Notes: a model not told the origin generated them from the sequence alone. A DNA stretch of 64,000 nucleotides from Nannocystis sp. (GCF_016714285.1 NZ_JADJNN010000009.1:1-64000), one strand, 5' to 3'. Positions 19,526-32,337 are shown, counted from the stretch's first letter. A program made the numbers and translations.

Positions 19526-20941
19526 ATGTCGCGCCTCGTCCGTGTCCGTTTCGTTGCGAGCGCCTGCTTGCTGCTGTTGTCGGTCGGTTGTCGCAAGCCC
19601 GCGGCGGCGCCGGAGCAGCCCGAGGCGAGCCCGGTGGCGTCGGAAGACGCGCAGCGGCTGCCGGCCTTTGACATGAGCGACGGCTCGCAGGAGCCGGGCG
19701 GGGTGCCGTTCGAACGGTTTTATGTCGAGCTGGGCGACGCGCCGGTGCGTGGCCCGGCGACGGCGCCGGTGACGATCGTGGCGTTCTCGGACTTCGAGTG
19801 TCCGTACTGCGAGCGCGGCCACCGAACGATCCAGCAGGTCGAGCGCGAGTACGCGGGCAAGGTGCGCGTGGCCTACAAGGCCTTCCCGCTCGACTTCCAC
19901 AGCCAGGCGATGTTCGCGGCCCTGGCCGCGCGCTCGGCCCAGGACCAGGGCAAGTTCTGGGAGTTCCACGACCTGCTGTTTGGTCAGCGCGGGCTCGACA
20001 TGCAGCAGCTCGACAGCTACGCCCGCGAGGCTGGGCTCGACACGGCCCGCGTGCACGCGGACCTCGAGGCGCTGAAGTGGGGCTCGGCGGTGCAGCGCGA
20101 CCTGCGACAGGCGCGGCGCCTGGGGGTCACGGGGACGCCGGCGTACTTCATCAACGGGCGCTACCTGAGTGGTTCGAAGCCGATCGAGGTGATGCGCGAG
20201 GTGATCGACAAGGAGCTCGAGCTGGCGGCGGGCTGGCAGGCCAGCGGGGTGGCGCCGGACAAGCTCTACGCGCACGCGATCGCGAAGGGCTATCGCGAGG
20301 TGCAGTACTCCAAGCCGCGCAAGGGCCTGAAGCCCGACGTGATCTATCCGGTGCCGGTGGGCAGCTCGCCGCAGCGGGGCCTCGCCGGGGCGCCGGTGAC
20401 GATCGTGGAGTTCGGCGACTTCGAGTGTCAGTTCTGCGCCCGCGGCAACGACACCCTCGAGAAGATGCGGCGGCGCTACGGCGACAAGCTGCGGGTGGTG
20501 TTTAAGCACTTCCCGCTGTCGTTCCACGGGCACGCCTTCCTGGCGGCGCGAGCGGCCCTGGCGGCCGAGGCGGAGGGCAAGTTCTGGGAGTTCCACGACC
20601 GCCTCTACCAGACGCGGGCCGACTTCGATGAGGCGACGCTGGTGGCGATCGCCCGCGAGCTCGGGCTGAACGCGAAGAAGTTCAAGGAGCGTCTGTACAG
20701 CGCCGAGTACGACGCGAAGATCATCGCCGACCAGGAGCTCGGGGCGACGCTGGGGGTGCGGGGGACGCCGGCCTACTTCGTGAACGGGCGGGCGCTGGAC
20801 GGGGCGGTCCCGGAGCTCGAGTTTCGCCTGGCGATCCAGGAGGAGCTCGAGCGGGCCGAGGCGCTGCTGCGCGAGGGGTCGCCGGCGGCCGGGTTGTACG
20901 AGCGGCTGCTGACGCCGAAGCAGCCGGACCAGTCGCGCTGA
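19526..20941 (+). CDS. Lipoprotein with two DsbA-like thioredoxin domains
   Basis: This protein of 471 residues has a signal peptide ending in lipobox LSVGC and two DsbA/DSBA_2-like domains. Domain 1 has SDFECPYCERGH and the cis-Pro motif GVTGTPAYFING; domain 2 has GDFECQFCARGN and GVRGTPAYFVNG. Each domain also carries the KFWEFHDLL/KFWEFHDRLY helix. Such proteins catalyse disulfide formation or isomerisation in the envelope. The two domains are similar, which points to internal duplication, but their CxxC dipeptides differ (PY and QF), so redox potentials may differ. The start ATG 19526 is at the signal peptide; the frame is open further upstream. The gene is divergent from the ABC ATPase. 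Confidence 0.9.
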   Translation: MSRLVRVRFVASACLLLLSVGCRKPAAAPEQPEASPVASEDAQRLPAFDMSDGSQEPGGVPFERFYVELGDAPVRGPATAPVTIVAFSDFECPYCERGHRTIQQVEREYAGKVRVAYKAFPLDFHSQAMFAALAARSAQDQGKFWEFHDLLFGQRGLDMQQLDSYAREAGLDTARVHADLEALKWGSAVQRDLRQARRLGVTGTPAYFINGRYLSGSKPIEVMREVIDKELELAAGWQASGVAPDKLYAHAIAKGYREVQYSKPRKGLKPDVIYPVPVGSSPQRGLAGAPVTIVEFGDFECQFCARGNDTLEKMRRRYGDKLRVVFKHFPLSFHGHAFLAARAALAAEAEGKFWEFHDRLYQTRADFDEATLVAIARELGLNAKKFKERLYSAEYDAKIIADQELGATLGVRGTPAYFVNGRALDGAVPELEFRLAIQEELERAEALLREGSPAAGLYERLLTPKQPDQSR

Positions 20942-21080
20942 GCGTCGGCGGATCGTCGGCCGATCTCGGTTGCGGTGATGTCGATGGCGGCGAACTCGTC
21001 GCGGCCCCGGACCTCGGAAAGATAACGGAAGATGAGCTGGACTGGCGTTTTGGGGTCCGTTGCGGCTTGGGCCTGCGCGT

Positions 21081-22473
<1,393 letters not shown>

Positions 22474-22529
22474 GCCACGGCGCCGCCTCGATTCGGATGC
22501 CGCGGACATGGCGATGAGCTGGTGCGTCC

Positions 22530-24461
22530 TCAGAAGCGGCCGTGGAGTAGCAGGCCGGCGCTGGTCGCTGTGGCCTGCGGGGTGAGGCGGAGGCGGCGTT
22601 GCTCGCGACGGTCGAGGACCAGCAGGGTCGCGCCGGAGACAAGCAGCACCGGGGCGAGGGCGAGGGCGGTGATGCCGGCGGGGCGGAGGTCGAGGCGGCG
22701 CAGCGGGTCGTCTTGGTAGGGGCGCAGGTCGCTGAGGGTGAGGCCGATGCCGATCGCGGTGAGCGGTACGGTGGCCGCGAGCAGGCCGATGCCGGTGCCG
22801 GCGAGCGGGCTGATGCGAGGGGCCTTCGTGACCGGGGGCGGCTGGGGGCGGACGACGGGCAGCTCGACGCGGGCGAGCGGTTCGCCGTCGCTGGTGAATT
22901 GTAGGGCGAGCGGCCAGGGGCTCGCTGGCCAGCGGGCGCGCACGCTGAAGCTGCCGGGCTCGTCGCCCGGGGTGAGCGGGCCGAGCTGCACGCCCGGGTC
23001 GGCGCTGACCTGAATTGCGAGCTCGGGGAGCGGGGCGTCGGCGGCGTCGCGCAGGGTGATGCGGACGATCGCCACGGCGTCGTCGTCGAGGCGTTGCAGG
23101 GGGTCCGTGGTGGTGATGGCCTGCGGCGTGCCGGCGGCGCCGCGGGGGATCTCGAGGGCGGTCGCGCCGGCGCCGGTGGCATCGGCGGCGCAGCGTAGGG
23201 TGTGTGGGCTTCCGGGTCGCAGCTGCAGCGGGGCCTGGATGGCGAGCAGCGGGCCGTCGTCGAGGGCGCAGAAGCTGCCCGGGGAGATCACGAGCGCGGC
23301 GGGCTTGCCGGGGCTGGCGGGGACGGTCTGGACGCTGGCGATGTGGACCGGCGCGGGCTCGCTGGGGCGGCCCTCGAACTGGTCGCTGTCGATCGCGCTG
23401 ACGCGGGTGTGGTAGCGACCGGGCGGGACGCGCAGCTCGAGGCGGGTGACCTCGGCAGGGGCGCGGGTGTCGACGACGAGGTCGTTGAAGCGGTCGTCGG
23501 TCGCGACTTGCACGTGCCAGCTCGCGGGGGTCGGCGCGCCGGGCAGGCCGAGGCCGGCGGCGTAGACGGCGATCACCGGCGCGGGGTCCTGCTGCAGCAC
23601 GAACAGCGGCGGCGGGGTGGTCCAGGTCGGGGCGGCGGGGAGCGGGCGAGGCTGGGTCGGTGGTTTGCCGCGGGCGGCCTTGCTGCCGTGCTGTTCGGGC
23701 ACGCGGACGGTCTTGCTCTGGGCGCGCAGGCTGGCGCTGCCGCGGTGGACGGCGAGGCGGGTCGACTGTTCGGCGTCGACGGCGAGCTGGGCCTCGCCGG
23801 GCTCGAGCGCGACCTGGGCGGAGGGGGTCTGGAGGGTGAGCGGGCGCGGCTTGCCGGCGAGGGCGCCGAGGTGGGCGCGCAGCGAGCCGGTGACGAGGGT
23901 GGTGTCCTCGGGCTTGCCGCGGCTGCGGGCCTGGGTGCGGGTGTTGCCGAGGATCACGATCAGGCTCTGCTCACCGAGTTGGAGCCGGCTCTCGTCGGCG
24001 AAGGTGATCTCGGCCGAGGAGGCGGCGAGGGTGTTGACGCGGTGGCCGCGGCTCAGGGGCTCGTCGCGGCGACCCGGGTGCTGCTCGGGGGTGAAGGCGT
24101 CGACCTCGTTGCGCAGGGAGCTGAGGATCGCGTCGGGGTTCGGCGTGGAGGTGGTTGGTGGGTTGGTGGTGGTCGTCGTGGTGGGGTTGGCGGTGGTCGT
24201 CGTGTCGGTCGGGGTGCTGGCGTCGACGGACTGCGGGACCTTGAGCACCATGCCGGGGGTGAGGCGGTGGGGCAGGCGGCCGAGCTTGTTGTTGGCGTGC
24301 AGGAGGCCGAGGTGCTTGCTGCTGCCGTAGAGCTTGCGGGCGATGGTCTGGCAGGTGTCGCCGTCCTGGACCACGTAGTCGACGAGCGGTGGGGCGGCGC
24401 GGGCCGGGGTGGCGAGGCCGAGGGTGAGGAGCAGCGCGAGGGCGCGGGTGTGGGCGGTCAT
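22530..24461 (-). CDS. LysM and FecR domain envelope protein
   Basis: This protein of 643 residues has a signal peptide (about 1-22), a LysM domain at about 27-78 (YVVQDGDTCQTIARKLYGSS, NNKLGRLPHRLTPGMVLKVP) that should bind peptidoglycan, a Thr-rich linker, and a FecR domain at about 110-250 (SRLQLGEQSLIVI, TTLVTGSLRAHL). Later regions are beta-rich, and two hydrophobic helices lie near residues 555-580 and 592-615. It is the last gene of a minus-strand run after the kinase, cyclase and beta-barrel genes. LysM-FecR proteins are common in Deltaproteobacteria; the role is probably anchoring a sensory or structural assembly to the wall. The start lies inside a short duplicated segment. Confidence 0.85.
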   Translation of the reverse strand: MTAHTRALALLLTLGLATPARAAPPLVDYVVQDGDTCQTIARKLYGSSKHLGLLHANNKLGRLPHRLTPGMVLKVPQSVDASTPTDTTTTANPTTTTTTNPPTTSTPNPDAILSSLRNEVDAFTPEQHPGRRDEPLSRGHRVNTLAASSAEITFADESRLQLGEQSLIVILGNTRTQARSRGKPEDTTLVTGSLRAHLGALAGKPRPLTLQTPSAQVALEPGEAQLAVDAEQSTRLAVHRGSASLRAQSKTVRVPEQHGSKAARGKPPTQPRPLPAAPTWTTPPPLFVLQQDPAPVIAVYAAGLGLPGAPTPASWHVQVATDDRFNDLVVDTRAPAEVTRLELRVPPGRYHTRVSAIDSDQFEGRPSEPAPVHIASVQTVPASPGKPAALVISPGSFCALDDGPLLAIQAPLQLRPGSPHTLRCAADATGAGATALEIPRGAAGTPQAITTTDPLQRLDDDAVAIVRITLRDAADAPLPELAIQVSADPGVQLGPLTPGDEPGSFSVRARWPASPWPLALQFTSDGEPLARVELPVVRPQPPPVTKAPRISPLAGTGIGLLAATVPLTAIGIGLTLSDLRPYQDDPLRRLDLRPAGITALALAPVLLVSGATLLVLDRREQRRLRLTPQATATSAGLLLHGRF

Positions 24462-24510
24462 CGTCCCCTCCGGATCGTTCGCCGCAGGGCCTCGTCGCCG
24501 ATCTGGGCGG

Positions 24511-26021
<1,511 letters not shown>

Positions 26022-26025
<4 letters not shown>

Positions 26026-27758
26026 CGCAGCTCCAGGATCTCCACGGGCAGCTTCTTGCCGCGCAGCGGGTGCTCGCCGCACGACGCGAAGTCGAAGCCG
26101 TCGCCGGCGGCGCGGGCGAGCTCGGCGGTGACGAGGGTCTGGCCGGGGCGCGCGAGGCCCTCGAGGCGGGCGGCGACGTTGATCGCGTCGCCGATCGCCG
26201 TGTACTCCATGCGGCGCTCGCTGCCGAGGTTGCCGACCAGCGCCTCGCCGGTGTTGACGCCGATGGCGAGGCGGGCGAGGACGCCGTACTTCTGCTGCCA
26301 CGCGGGGGCGCTGGTCTCGACGAAGCGGTGCATGTCCTCGGCGGCCGCGAGGGCGCGGGCGGCGTGGTCGGGCTGGTCCTCGGGGGCGCCGAAGATCGCC
26401 ATGACGCAGTCGCCGATGAACTTGTCGACGGTGCCGCCGTGGCGGAACACGACCTCGCTGAGGACGGTGAACAGCTCGTTGAGGAAGGCGACCACCTGCT
26501 CGGGCGCGGCGGTCTCGGCGAAGCTGGTGAAGGAGACGACGTCGGCAAACAGGACGCTGACGCTGCGGCGCTGGCCGCCGAGGGCGAGGGTGTGCTCGCC
26601 GGCGGCGATCGACCGTGCGACCTCGGCGGGGAGGAAGCGCGAGAGGTCGGCCTCGACGGCGGCGCGGCGCTCGATCTCTCGCTCGCCGGCCGCGAGTTGA
26701 TCGGCCATGTCACCCATCGCGCCGCCGAGCAGGTCCATCTCGTCGCCCGAGCGCAGGGTCCAGCGGGCGGTGAAGTCGCGGCGGGCGTAGGCGCGGGTGA
26801 GGGTGACGAGGCGGGCCAGCGACTTGGTGGTTCGCCCCGCGAGCCAGCCGCCGATCACGACTGCGATCACCGCTAGCGCGGCCCCGGCGAGGAGGAGCAG
26901 CTCCTGGGCGGCGCGCAGCGAGGTGTAGACGGCGCTGGCGGGGCGGCGCACGACCACCGCGAGGCCGAGCGGCGCGATCGCCCGCAGCGAGCCGACCATC
27001 GCCTCGCCGGTGGCGTCGCTGTATTCGGTCGCGGCGGCGAAGTCGACGGCGAAGCCGGCCTCGGGCACGGCGATGTGTTGCAGCAGGTCGCTGCCTCGCA
27101 GCGAGCTGCCGACCGCGAGCGGGCCGTCGGCGGGGCCGACCAGCACGCGCTGCTCGCTGTCGAGGACCAGCAGGCCGTCGTCGCGGCCGTCGAAGCGGTC
27201 GCGCGAGAGGTCGGCGAGGCGGGTCGCGAGGTTGGGGCCGAGGGTACCGAGCACGAAGGCCCGGCGCTCGCTGTCGCGGTCGACGGGCTCGAGGTAGCGC
27301 AGCGTGGCGATGCCGTCGTGGTACGCGGGCGCGAGCCAGTCGTGGCCTGCGGGCACGCGGGCGGGCGGGGTCTCGCTGGCGACGTTCTTGCGGGCGATGG
27401 CGTCGATGAGGGCGCCGTCGGGGGCGTAGATGGCGACCTGGGCGAGGGCGTCGGCGCGGGCGAGGGCGTCCTGGGCGAGGCGGAGGCGGGCCTCGTCGTC
27501 GTTGATGCTGGCCTCTGTGAGGATGAGGCCGACGCGGTGGGTGGCGTCGGCGGCGTCGGCGAGGTTCTGCAGGAACAGGTCGGCGACGTGGTCGATGACG
27601 GCGACCTGCAGCGCGCGTTCGGCCTCGCTGAGCCCGCGACGCTGGATCTGGGCGCCGAGGAGCGCGTACACGCCGATCGCCGCGAGCACCAGCGACAGCA
27701 GCACGACGGTCCAGCGGGCGCGCAGCGACAGGCGCACGCGGGCGGGCGGCGAGGTCAC
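26022..27758 (-). CDS. Membrane-bound class III adenylate/guanylate cyclase with HAMP domain
   Basis: This protein of 578 residues has a first membrane helix at about 15-35 (WTVVLLSLVLAAIGVYALLG), a periplasmic sensor region of about 240 residues of Cache-like character, a second helix near residues 285-305, a HAMP segment with DEMDLLGGAMGDMADQL, and a class III cyclase domain at about 380-570. The metal-binding Asp residues are in VLFADVVSFTSF and in FIGDCVMAIFG; the later VNTGEALVGNLGSERRMEYTAIGD motif is present. Whether it makes cAMP or cGMP is not decidable by eye. The GTG start at 27758 overlaps the stop of the beta-barrel gene (GTGA), and the stop overlaps the kinase start. Confidence 0.9.
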
Positions 27759-28468
27759 GGTCGCGGTCCTTCCCCGCGGGCGCAGGCGTTCGGGCCTGCG
27801 GTCTGACACCTGTCTTGAGGGACAGCTTGGTTGCGAGGGTCGGCGCGCCGACCGAGGGGCACGCTCACGCCGATCAGCGCCTCGAGGTGCTGCGTGCGGC
27901 CGGCCGTGGTGCCGTGCTGGCCGGTCGCGTTGGCGCGGAAGTCGAGGCGCAGCGCGACCCAGCGGGTGACGAACAGCTTGAGGCCGCCGCCGTAGTGCAG
28001 CGCCGAGTCGAGGTCGTTGCCGAGGCGTCGGCTCGACTGGATGAGCGCGCCGTAGCCGACGAGCACGAAGGGAGCGAGGCGGTAGGGCAGCTGGGCGATG
28101 AGGTGGCCGCGCGCGGCCACCACGGTCGCGGGCGAGTCGGTGATCGTCGTTCGCGTCGGCATCACCGCGGACTCGAGCTCGAGGCCGAGGAAGGCCAGCG
28201 GGTAGTAGGCGAAGCGCAGGCCGAGCTCGGGGCCCGCGCTGCGCAGCGGCTCGTAGGCGACGCGTGGGCCGTAGAGCTCGTGGTTGCGGGGGAAGAAGGC
28301 GCCGGCGTGGAGCCCGAGCTCGGCCAGGCCGGCGCTCGGGCGGTGGCGCAGGAGCCAGCCCTCGCCGCGGGCGTGCGGCGTGGCGGCGCGGCCGGTCGAC
28401 GCGCTGGCGAAGACCAGGCACAGCGCCAGCGCGGCGATCGACACGTCACGCATCGGTGGGAGTGTCAC
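27755..28468 (-). CDS. Outer-membrane beta-barrel-like protein
   Basis: This protein of 237 residues has a signal peptide (MRDVSIAALALCLVFASASTG, with ATG 28453 an equally good start) and alternating strands typical of an eight-stranded barrel: AELGLHAGAFFP, PELGLRFAYYPLAFLGLELE, LAPFVLVGYGAL, SALHYGGGLKLFV, VALRLDFRANA and LEALIGVSVPLG. The last 25 residues come from a copy of the GGGACA element (27809-27825) and are probably an extension of the original C-terminus. It is the first gene of a four-gene unit with the cyclase, kinase and LysM-FecR genes and could supply the outer-membrane part of that assembly. Confidence 0.75.
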   Translation of the reverse strand: MTLPPMRDVSIAALALCLVFASASTGRAATPHARGEGWLLRHRPSAGLAELGLHAGAFFPRNHELYGPRVAYEPLRSAGPELGLRFAYYPLAFLGLELESAVMPTRTTITDSPATVVAARGHLIAQLPYRLAPFVLVGYGALIQSSRRLGNDLDSALHYGGGLKLFVTRWVALRLDFRANATGQHGTTAGRTQHLEALIGVSVPLGRRADPRNQAVPQDRCQTAGPNACARGEGPRP

Positions 28469-28539
28469 AGGATTGCACTCATCGTGCCAGTGGGCCGCAG
28501 CGCGCCGTCGCAGGCGTGGCTGGTGGTCGTGGTCGCCTG

Positions 28540-28555
28540 ACGTTCGCGCGAACGT
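28540..28555. promoter_or_regulatory. 16-bp perfect palindrome upstream of the beta-barrel/cyclase/kinase unit
   Basis: The palindrome ACGTTCGCGCGAACGT lies 72-87 bp before the ATG of the beta-barrel gene. Further GTTCGCG half-sites follow at about 28551-28571. It is a candidate operator for a dimeric regulator. No regulator gene is adjacent, so this rests on symmetry and position only. Confidence 0.4.
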
Positions 28556-28690
28556 TCACGCGCGCGTTCGCGGGTCACGCTGGGTCGTGGCCGCGCCTCG
28601 CGTGCGAGTCTGTCTCATGGGGCATGTCGATACGGTCAGGAGCGCGAACCCGCCCGGGTCCGCGCTCCGCCGTGGCTCGGGACTGATGCC

Positions 28691-30013
28691 TCAACCGGTG
28701 AGCAGCTTGGGCATGTCGTCGCCGGCGAGGGGGAACAGCTTGGCGAGCTCGTTGTCGCCGACGCCGGCGAGCTTGCGCAGGGCGAGGTGGATCGTCTCGG
28801 GCTTGAGCACCTTGCCGCCCTCCTTGAGGCCGAGCGAGGCGGGGTCGATGGCGAGGGCGCGCTGGTCGTCGGTGGTGCCGCCGATGACGCGGCCCTTGGC
28901 GATGCCCTTGCCCATCAGCATGGCGCTGGTGATCGACCAGTGGTCCTTGCCGTCGTACTCGCTGGGGCCGTTGTAGCCGGGGCCGCGGGCGAAGTCGGAG
29001 CCGATCATCACGACCAGGTTGCCGGCGATGCCGGCGGCCTCGGCCTCGGTCATCAGGAAGTCGACGCCCTTGAGCAGCTTGGCGATCTGGCGCGGTTGAT
29101 CACGATCGTGATTGCCGTGGGTGTCGAAGCCGCCGAGGTTTAAGTTGACGGCGACGGCCATGCCGGCCTTGAACGCGGCCACGGCCAGCTGCACCTGCTG
29201 CTGCAGCGCCTGCAGGTCCGAGAGCTGATAGCCGGGGAGGGTGACCAGCTCGCCGGGGAGCACGAGGTCCTTGAGCACGTCGTCGCTGGCGCGCGCGAGC
29301 ATCAGCTCGTTCATCGCCGCCTTGACCCGCGGGAGGCGCTGCTGCTTGAGGGCCTCGGCGAGGCGCTCGTCCTGGGCCTTGCGGATGCGGGCGGCGGTGC
29401 TGTTGCTGTGATAGAGGTCGCTCTCCGCGTCGTTGGGGTCCATCTTGTTGGGGTAGGCGACGCGCTTGAGGGCGTCGATGCTGCTCATGCGCGTGAGCGG
29501 GATCAGGCCCTCGGTCGCGTCGTAGCCGCCGCTGCTGATGTAGGCCAGCGAGCTCTCCGGGGCCCGGCTGGCGGCCACCAGGGCACCGAAGCTCGGGAAG
29601 CCCTCGGCGAGGCGCCCCGACCACGTGGCCCGCGAGCCGCCATCGTGGTTGTTGGTCGCCATGTCGATGCCGTTGAGCACCGTCAGCGAGGCGGCGTACT
29701 TCTCGAAGAACTGCTGGTTCGACATGAGGTACGCGGCGCTGCCGGGGTCGAGCCCGAGCGAGGCGTCGTCGATGGGGATCGGCGCGTACTTCAGCTTGCC
29801 GGCGCTGGCCGGGGCGTCGTAGATGCGGTTGACGGCGCCCTTGGGCTTGGGGTCGCAGAGGTAGGTGGGGTCCCAGCCGCCGCTGGCGTTGACCAGCACG
29901 AAGAAGGGGCCCTTGTAGGGTTCGGGCTGGGCGAAGGCGCGGCGCACCCCGAGGGGGGCCGAGACAGCGAGCCCGGTCATGGCGGCGATCTTGATGAAAC
30001 TGCGGCGGTCCAT
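28691..30013 (-). CDS. DUF1501 family secreted protein
   Basis: This protein of 440 residues begins MDRRSFIKIAAMTGLAVSAP, a Tat-like signal with an RRxFIK motif. The conserved features are ASGGWDPTYLCDPK, GFDTHGNHDRDQPRQIAKLL and VVMIGSDFARGPGYNG, which match the alkaline-phosphatase-superfamily fold of DUF1501. These proteins are encoded next to DUF1592/DUF1549-type cytochrome-like proteins in Planctomycetes and Myxobacteria; their reaction is unknown. Here the partner gene ends only 14 bp upstream, so the two form one transcript. Confidence 0.88.
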   Translation of the reverse strand: MDRRSFIKIAAMTGLAVSAPLGVRRAFAQPEPYKGPFFVLVNASGGWDPTYLCDPKPKGAVNRIYDAPASAGKLKYAPIPIDDASLGLDPGSAAYLMSNQQFFEKYAASLTVLNGIDMATNNHDGGSRATWSGRLAEGFPSFGALVAASRAPESSLAYISSGGYDATEGLIPLTRMSSIDALKRVAYPNKMDPNDAESDLYHSNSTAARIRKAQDERLAEALKQQRLPRVKAAMNELMLARASDDVLKDLVLPGELVTLPGYQLSDLQALQQQVQLAVAAFKAGMAVAVNLNLGGFDTHGNHDRDQPRQIAKLLKGVDFLMTEAEAAGIAGNLVVMIGSDFARGPGYNGPSEYDGKDHWSITSAMLMGKGIAKGRVIGGTTDDQRALAIDPASLGLKEGGKVLKPETIHLALRKLAGVGDNELAKLFPLAGDDMPKLLTG

Positions 30014-30027
30014 GGTGGTCTCCTGGC

Positions 30028-32337
30028 TCACTCGTAGAGGAACTTGTAGTCGGACAGCAGGTAGGTGACGACGGCCATCCACGAGCGGATGACGTAGGCC
30101 GGGTCGTCGCCGAACTGCTGCGCCTCGGGCAGCTCGACCTGGGTGTTGGGGTCGACGCGGACCATGCACTGCCAGCTCAGCCAGGCGTTCTCCTTGCCGG
30201 CGGTGACGCTGGCGGAGCCCTCCTTCCAGGTCTCGAGGAAGAGCTGGTAGGTGCGCTCGACCTCGGGATCTTCGAGGTCGAGCTTCTCGCCGAGGATGCG
30301 CTCGTGCAGGTGCACGATGTTGGCCTTGATGTCGGCGATCGAGTCGGGGATCTCGTCGCCGGTGGGGCCGAGCGGGACGTGGTCGAGGGTGACCTTGGGG
30401 AACAGGACCCGCTTCTCGACCGGGCGGGTCAGGTCCCAGGCCGTGACGGCGCAGGCGACCTCGTTGGCCATGCGGGCGGAGACGCTGGCCATGATGCCGT
30501 TGAGGCGGCCGAGGCGCTGGGTGATCGAGTCGGAGTCGATGCCGCCGTAGAGGATCTTGTAGTCGGTGCGCAGGTACTCGCTGAGGTCCCAGGGGCGCAG
30601 CCAGCGGATGCCGGTGACGGCCTCGATCTTGCGGGTCAGCAGCTCGGGGGTCGAGAGGCGGGCGGTGCCGACGGCGGCGAGCTCGAGCGCCTTGTCCTCG
30701 CTGGGCTCCTCGTCGGTGGTGACGCCGCGGTAGTACGGGCTCAAGATCACCTGCTCGATGATGGTCTTGAGGTTGTAGTCGGCGGCCACGAAGTCGTCGC
30801 CGATCTTGCGCAGGAGGCTGTCCTGGGCCTCCCAGGCGGCGACGTCGGTCTTGAAGGTGGGGCTGTCGGGGTCGGCGGGGTAGAGCAGCGGCTCCTGGCC
30901 GACGAGGCCGCGGTAGACGGTGTACACGGTCGAGACGACGAAGCGCGGGTCCTCGACGACGTGCTGGCCGAGCCACTGCAGGGCCTTGGGGAACTCGGCC
31001 TTGGTCAGGTCCTCGCCGTTGAAGCCGGGCGGGTACATCTCGGGGTACCACTCGCGGTCGGGGACCAGCTTCTCCTGGTCGTAGTCGTCCCAGTTCTGGA
31101 AGGTGCCGGCGATCGGGTCGATCTGCTGGTGGCAGAAGGTGCAGCGGCCGTCCTCGCGGGTGGGGTTGGTGTAGTCGAGCGACTGGGTCGGGTCGATCGG
31201 CCGCTCGCCGATGCGCAGGATGTCCGTGGCGAGGAACAGCTTGTAGACCATGCGCGCGCGGTGGCGGTTGCGGTTGGTCGGGGTGGTCGGGAAGCGGTTG
31301 AGCCACATCGGCGTGGTCAGCACGCCGGCGTGGGCGATCGCCAGCTTCTTGCCGTCGCGGGTGATGCTGACCTTCGCCTCCTGGTATTCGTTGTAGTTGT
31401 TCGGGTCCTTGAACTTGGGCGACAGGCCATAGATCTTGGCCGAGAACGGGTTGACCACGGTGTAGTCGGCGGTCAGGACGTCCTTGAAGGGGCGGTCGTT
31501 GCGGACGATGTGGTTGATCAGATCGATCGGCTCGCGCGCGAGGGCGGTGTTCACCTTGAGGCGGAGGTCGTCCTGGCCGTCGGTGCCGTCCCACCACGCG
31601 CCGGCGGCCGGGTAGTCCTCGTCGTTCATCAGGTCGACGGCAAAGCCGGTGTAGGCGGTGTAGCGGTCGGTCAGCAGCAGGTCGTTGAAGATGTCGCCGA
31701 GGCGGTCGTAGAAGGCGTCCTCGTCGAGCATGCCGTGGATCGCGTCGGCGAGGGCATCCTCGCCGCCGTCCGCGACCTCCTTGAGCTCCGCGTCGCTGGG
31801 CAGGCGGCCGACGAGGTGGAGGCTGGCTTTGCGCAGCGTCTCCTCGGGGCTGAGGACCACGACGCCCTCGAGCTGGGCGAGGTCATCGTCGCTGCACTCG
31901 ACCGGGCTCTCGAGCTGCTTCACCAGCGACTCGAGGATGCGATACTCCTCGCTGTCGGTCTTGATCACCTCGCCGCCGCCGTGCTTGGTCTGGCCGCTGG
32001 GCTTGGCCAGCAGGGCGGACAGGCCGTCGTAGGCGACGCTCGAGTTCTCGGTGACCTCGGCGAAGTTGGCGTCCATGAAGCCGGGGTACGAGGACGGCAG
32101 CAGGTTGAACTCGGCGCCGGCCGCATCGGCGACGCCGCCGGGGCCGTGGCAGGTGATGCACTTGCGGCTCATCACATTGGTCCAGACCTCGTCGGCGAAG
32201 TACTCGCGGGTCGAGACGCAGCTGTCGCCGCCGAGGCCGCCCTTGCAGCCGAGAGCCAGCCCCGTGAGGAGCCCGAGCGCCGCCAGGGCGGCCTGAGCCG
32301 GACGCGCGAGGCGTGGCCGGCGAGGGAGTCGTGTCAT
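30028..32337 (-). CDS. DUF1592/DUF1588 family lipoprotein with two haem-binding motifs
   Basis: This protein of 769 residues has a lipobox (LALGC, Cys31), a c-type haem motif CITCHGPG at residues 60-67, and a second CTFCHQQID near residue 400 at the family's usual place before QNWDDYDQE. The central region contains DUF1592/DUF1588-like blocks such as NHIVRNDRPFKDVLTADYTVV and MWLNRFPTTPTNRNRHRARM. Planctomycete relatives (PSD domains) were proposed to be periplasmic redox or degradative enzymes. With the downstream DUF1501 protein it forms a two-gene exported system. The start ATG 32337 fits the signal sequence; the longer open frame is not needed. Confidence 0.87.
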   Translation of the reverse strand: MTRLPRRPRLARPAQAALAALGLLTGLALGCKGGLGGDSCVSTREYFADEVWTNVMSRKCITCHGPGGVADAAGAEFNLLPSSYPGFMDANFAEVTENSSVAYDGLSALLAKPSGQTKHGGGEVIKTDSEEYRILESLVKQLESPVECSDDDLAQLEGVVVLSPEETLRKASLHLVGRLPSDAELKEVADGGEDALADAIHGMLDEDAFYDRLGDIFNDLLLTDRYTAYTGFAVDLMNDEDYPAAGAWWDGTDGQDDLRLKVNTALAREPIDLINHIVRNDRPFKDVLTADYTVVNPFSAKIYGLSPKFKDPNNYNEYQEAKVSITRDGKKLAIAHAGVLTTPMWLNRFPTTPTNRNRHRARMVYKLFLATDILRIGERPIDPTQSLDYTNPTREDGRCTFCHQQIDPIAGTFQNWDDYDQEKLVPDREWYPEMYPPGFNGEDLTKAEFPKALQWLGQHVVEDPRFVVSTVYTVYRGLVGQEPLLYPADPDSPTFKTDVAAWEAQDSLLRKIGDDFVAADYNLKTIIEQVILSPYYRGVTTDEEPSEDKALELAAVGTARLSTPELLTRKIEAVTGIRWLRPWDLSEYLRTDYKILYGGIDSDSITQRLGRLNGIMASVSARMANEVACAVTAWDLTRPVEKRVLFPKVTLDHVPLGPTGDEIPDSIADIKANIVHLHERILGEKLDLEDPEVERTYQLFLETWKEGSASVTAGKENAWLSWQCMVRVDPNTQVELPEAQQFGDDPAYVIRSWMAVVTYLLSDYKFLYE

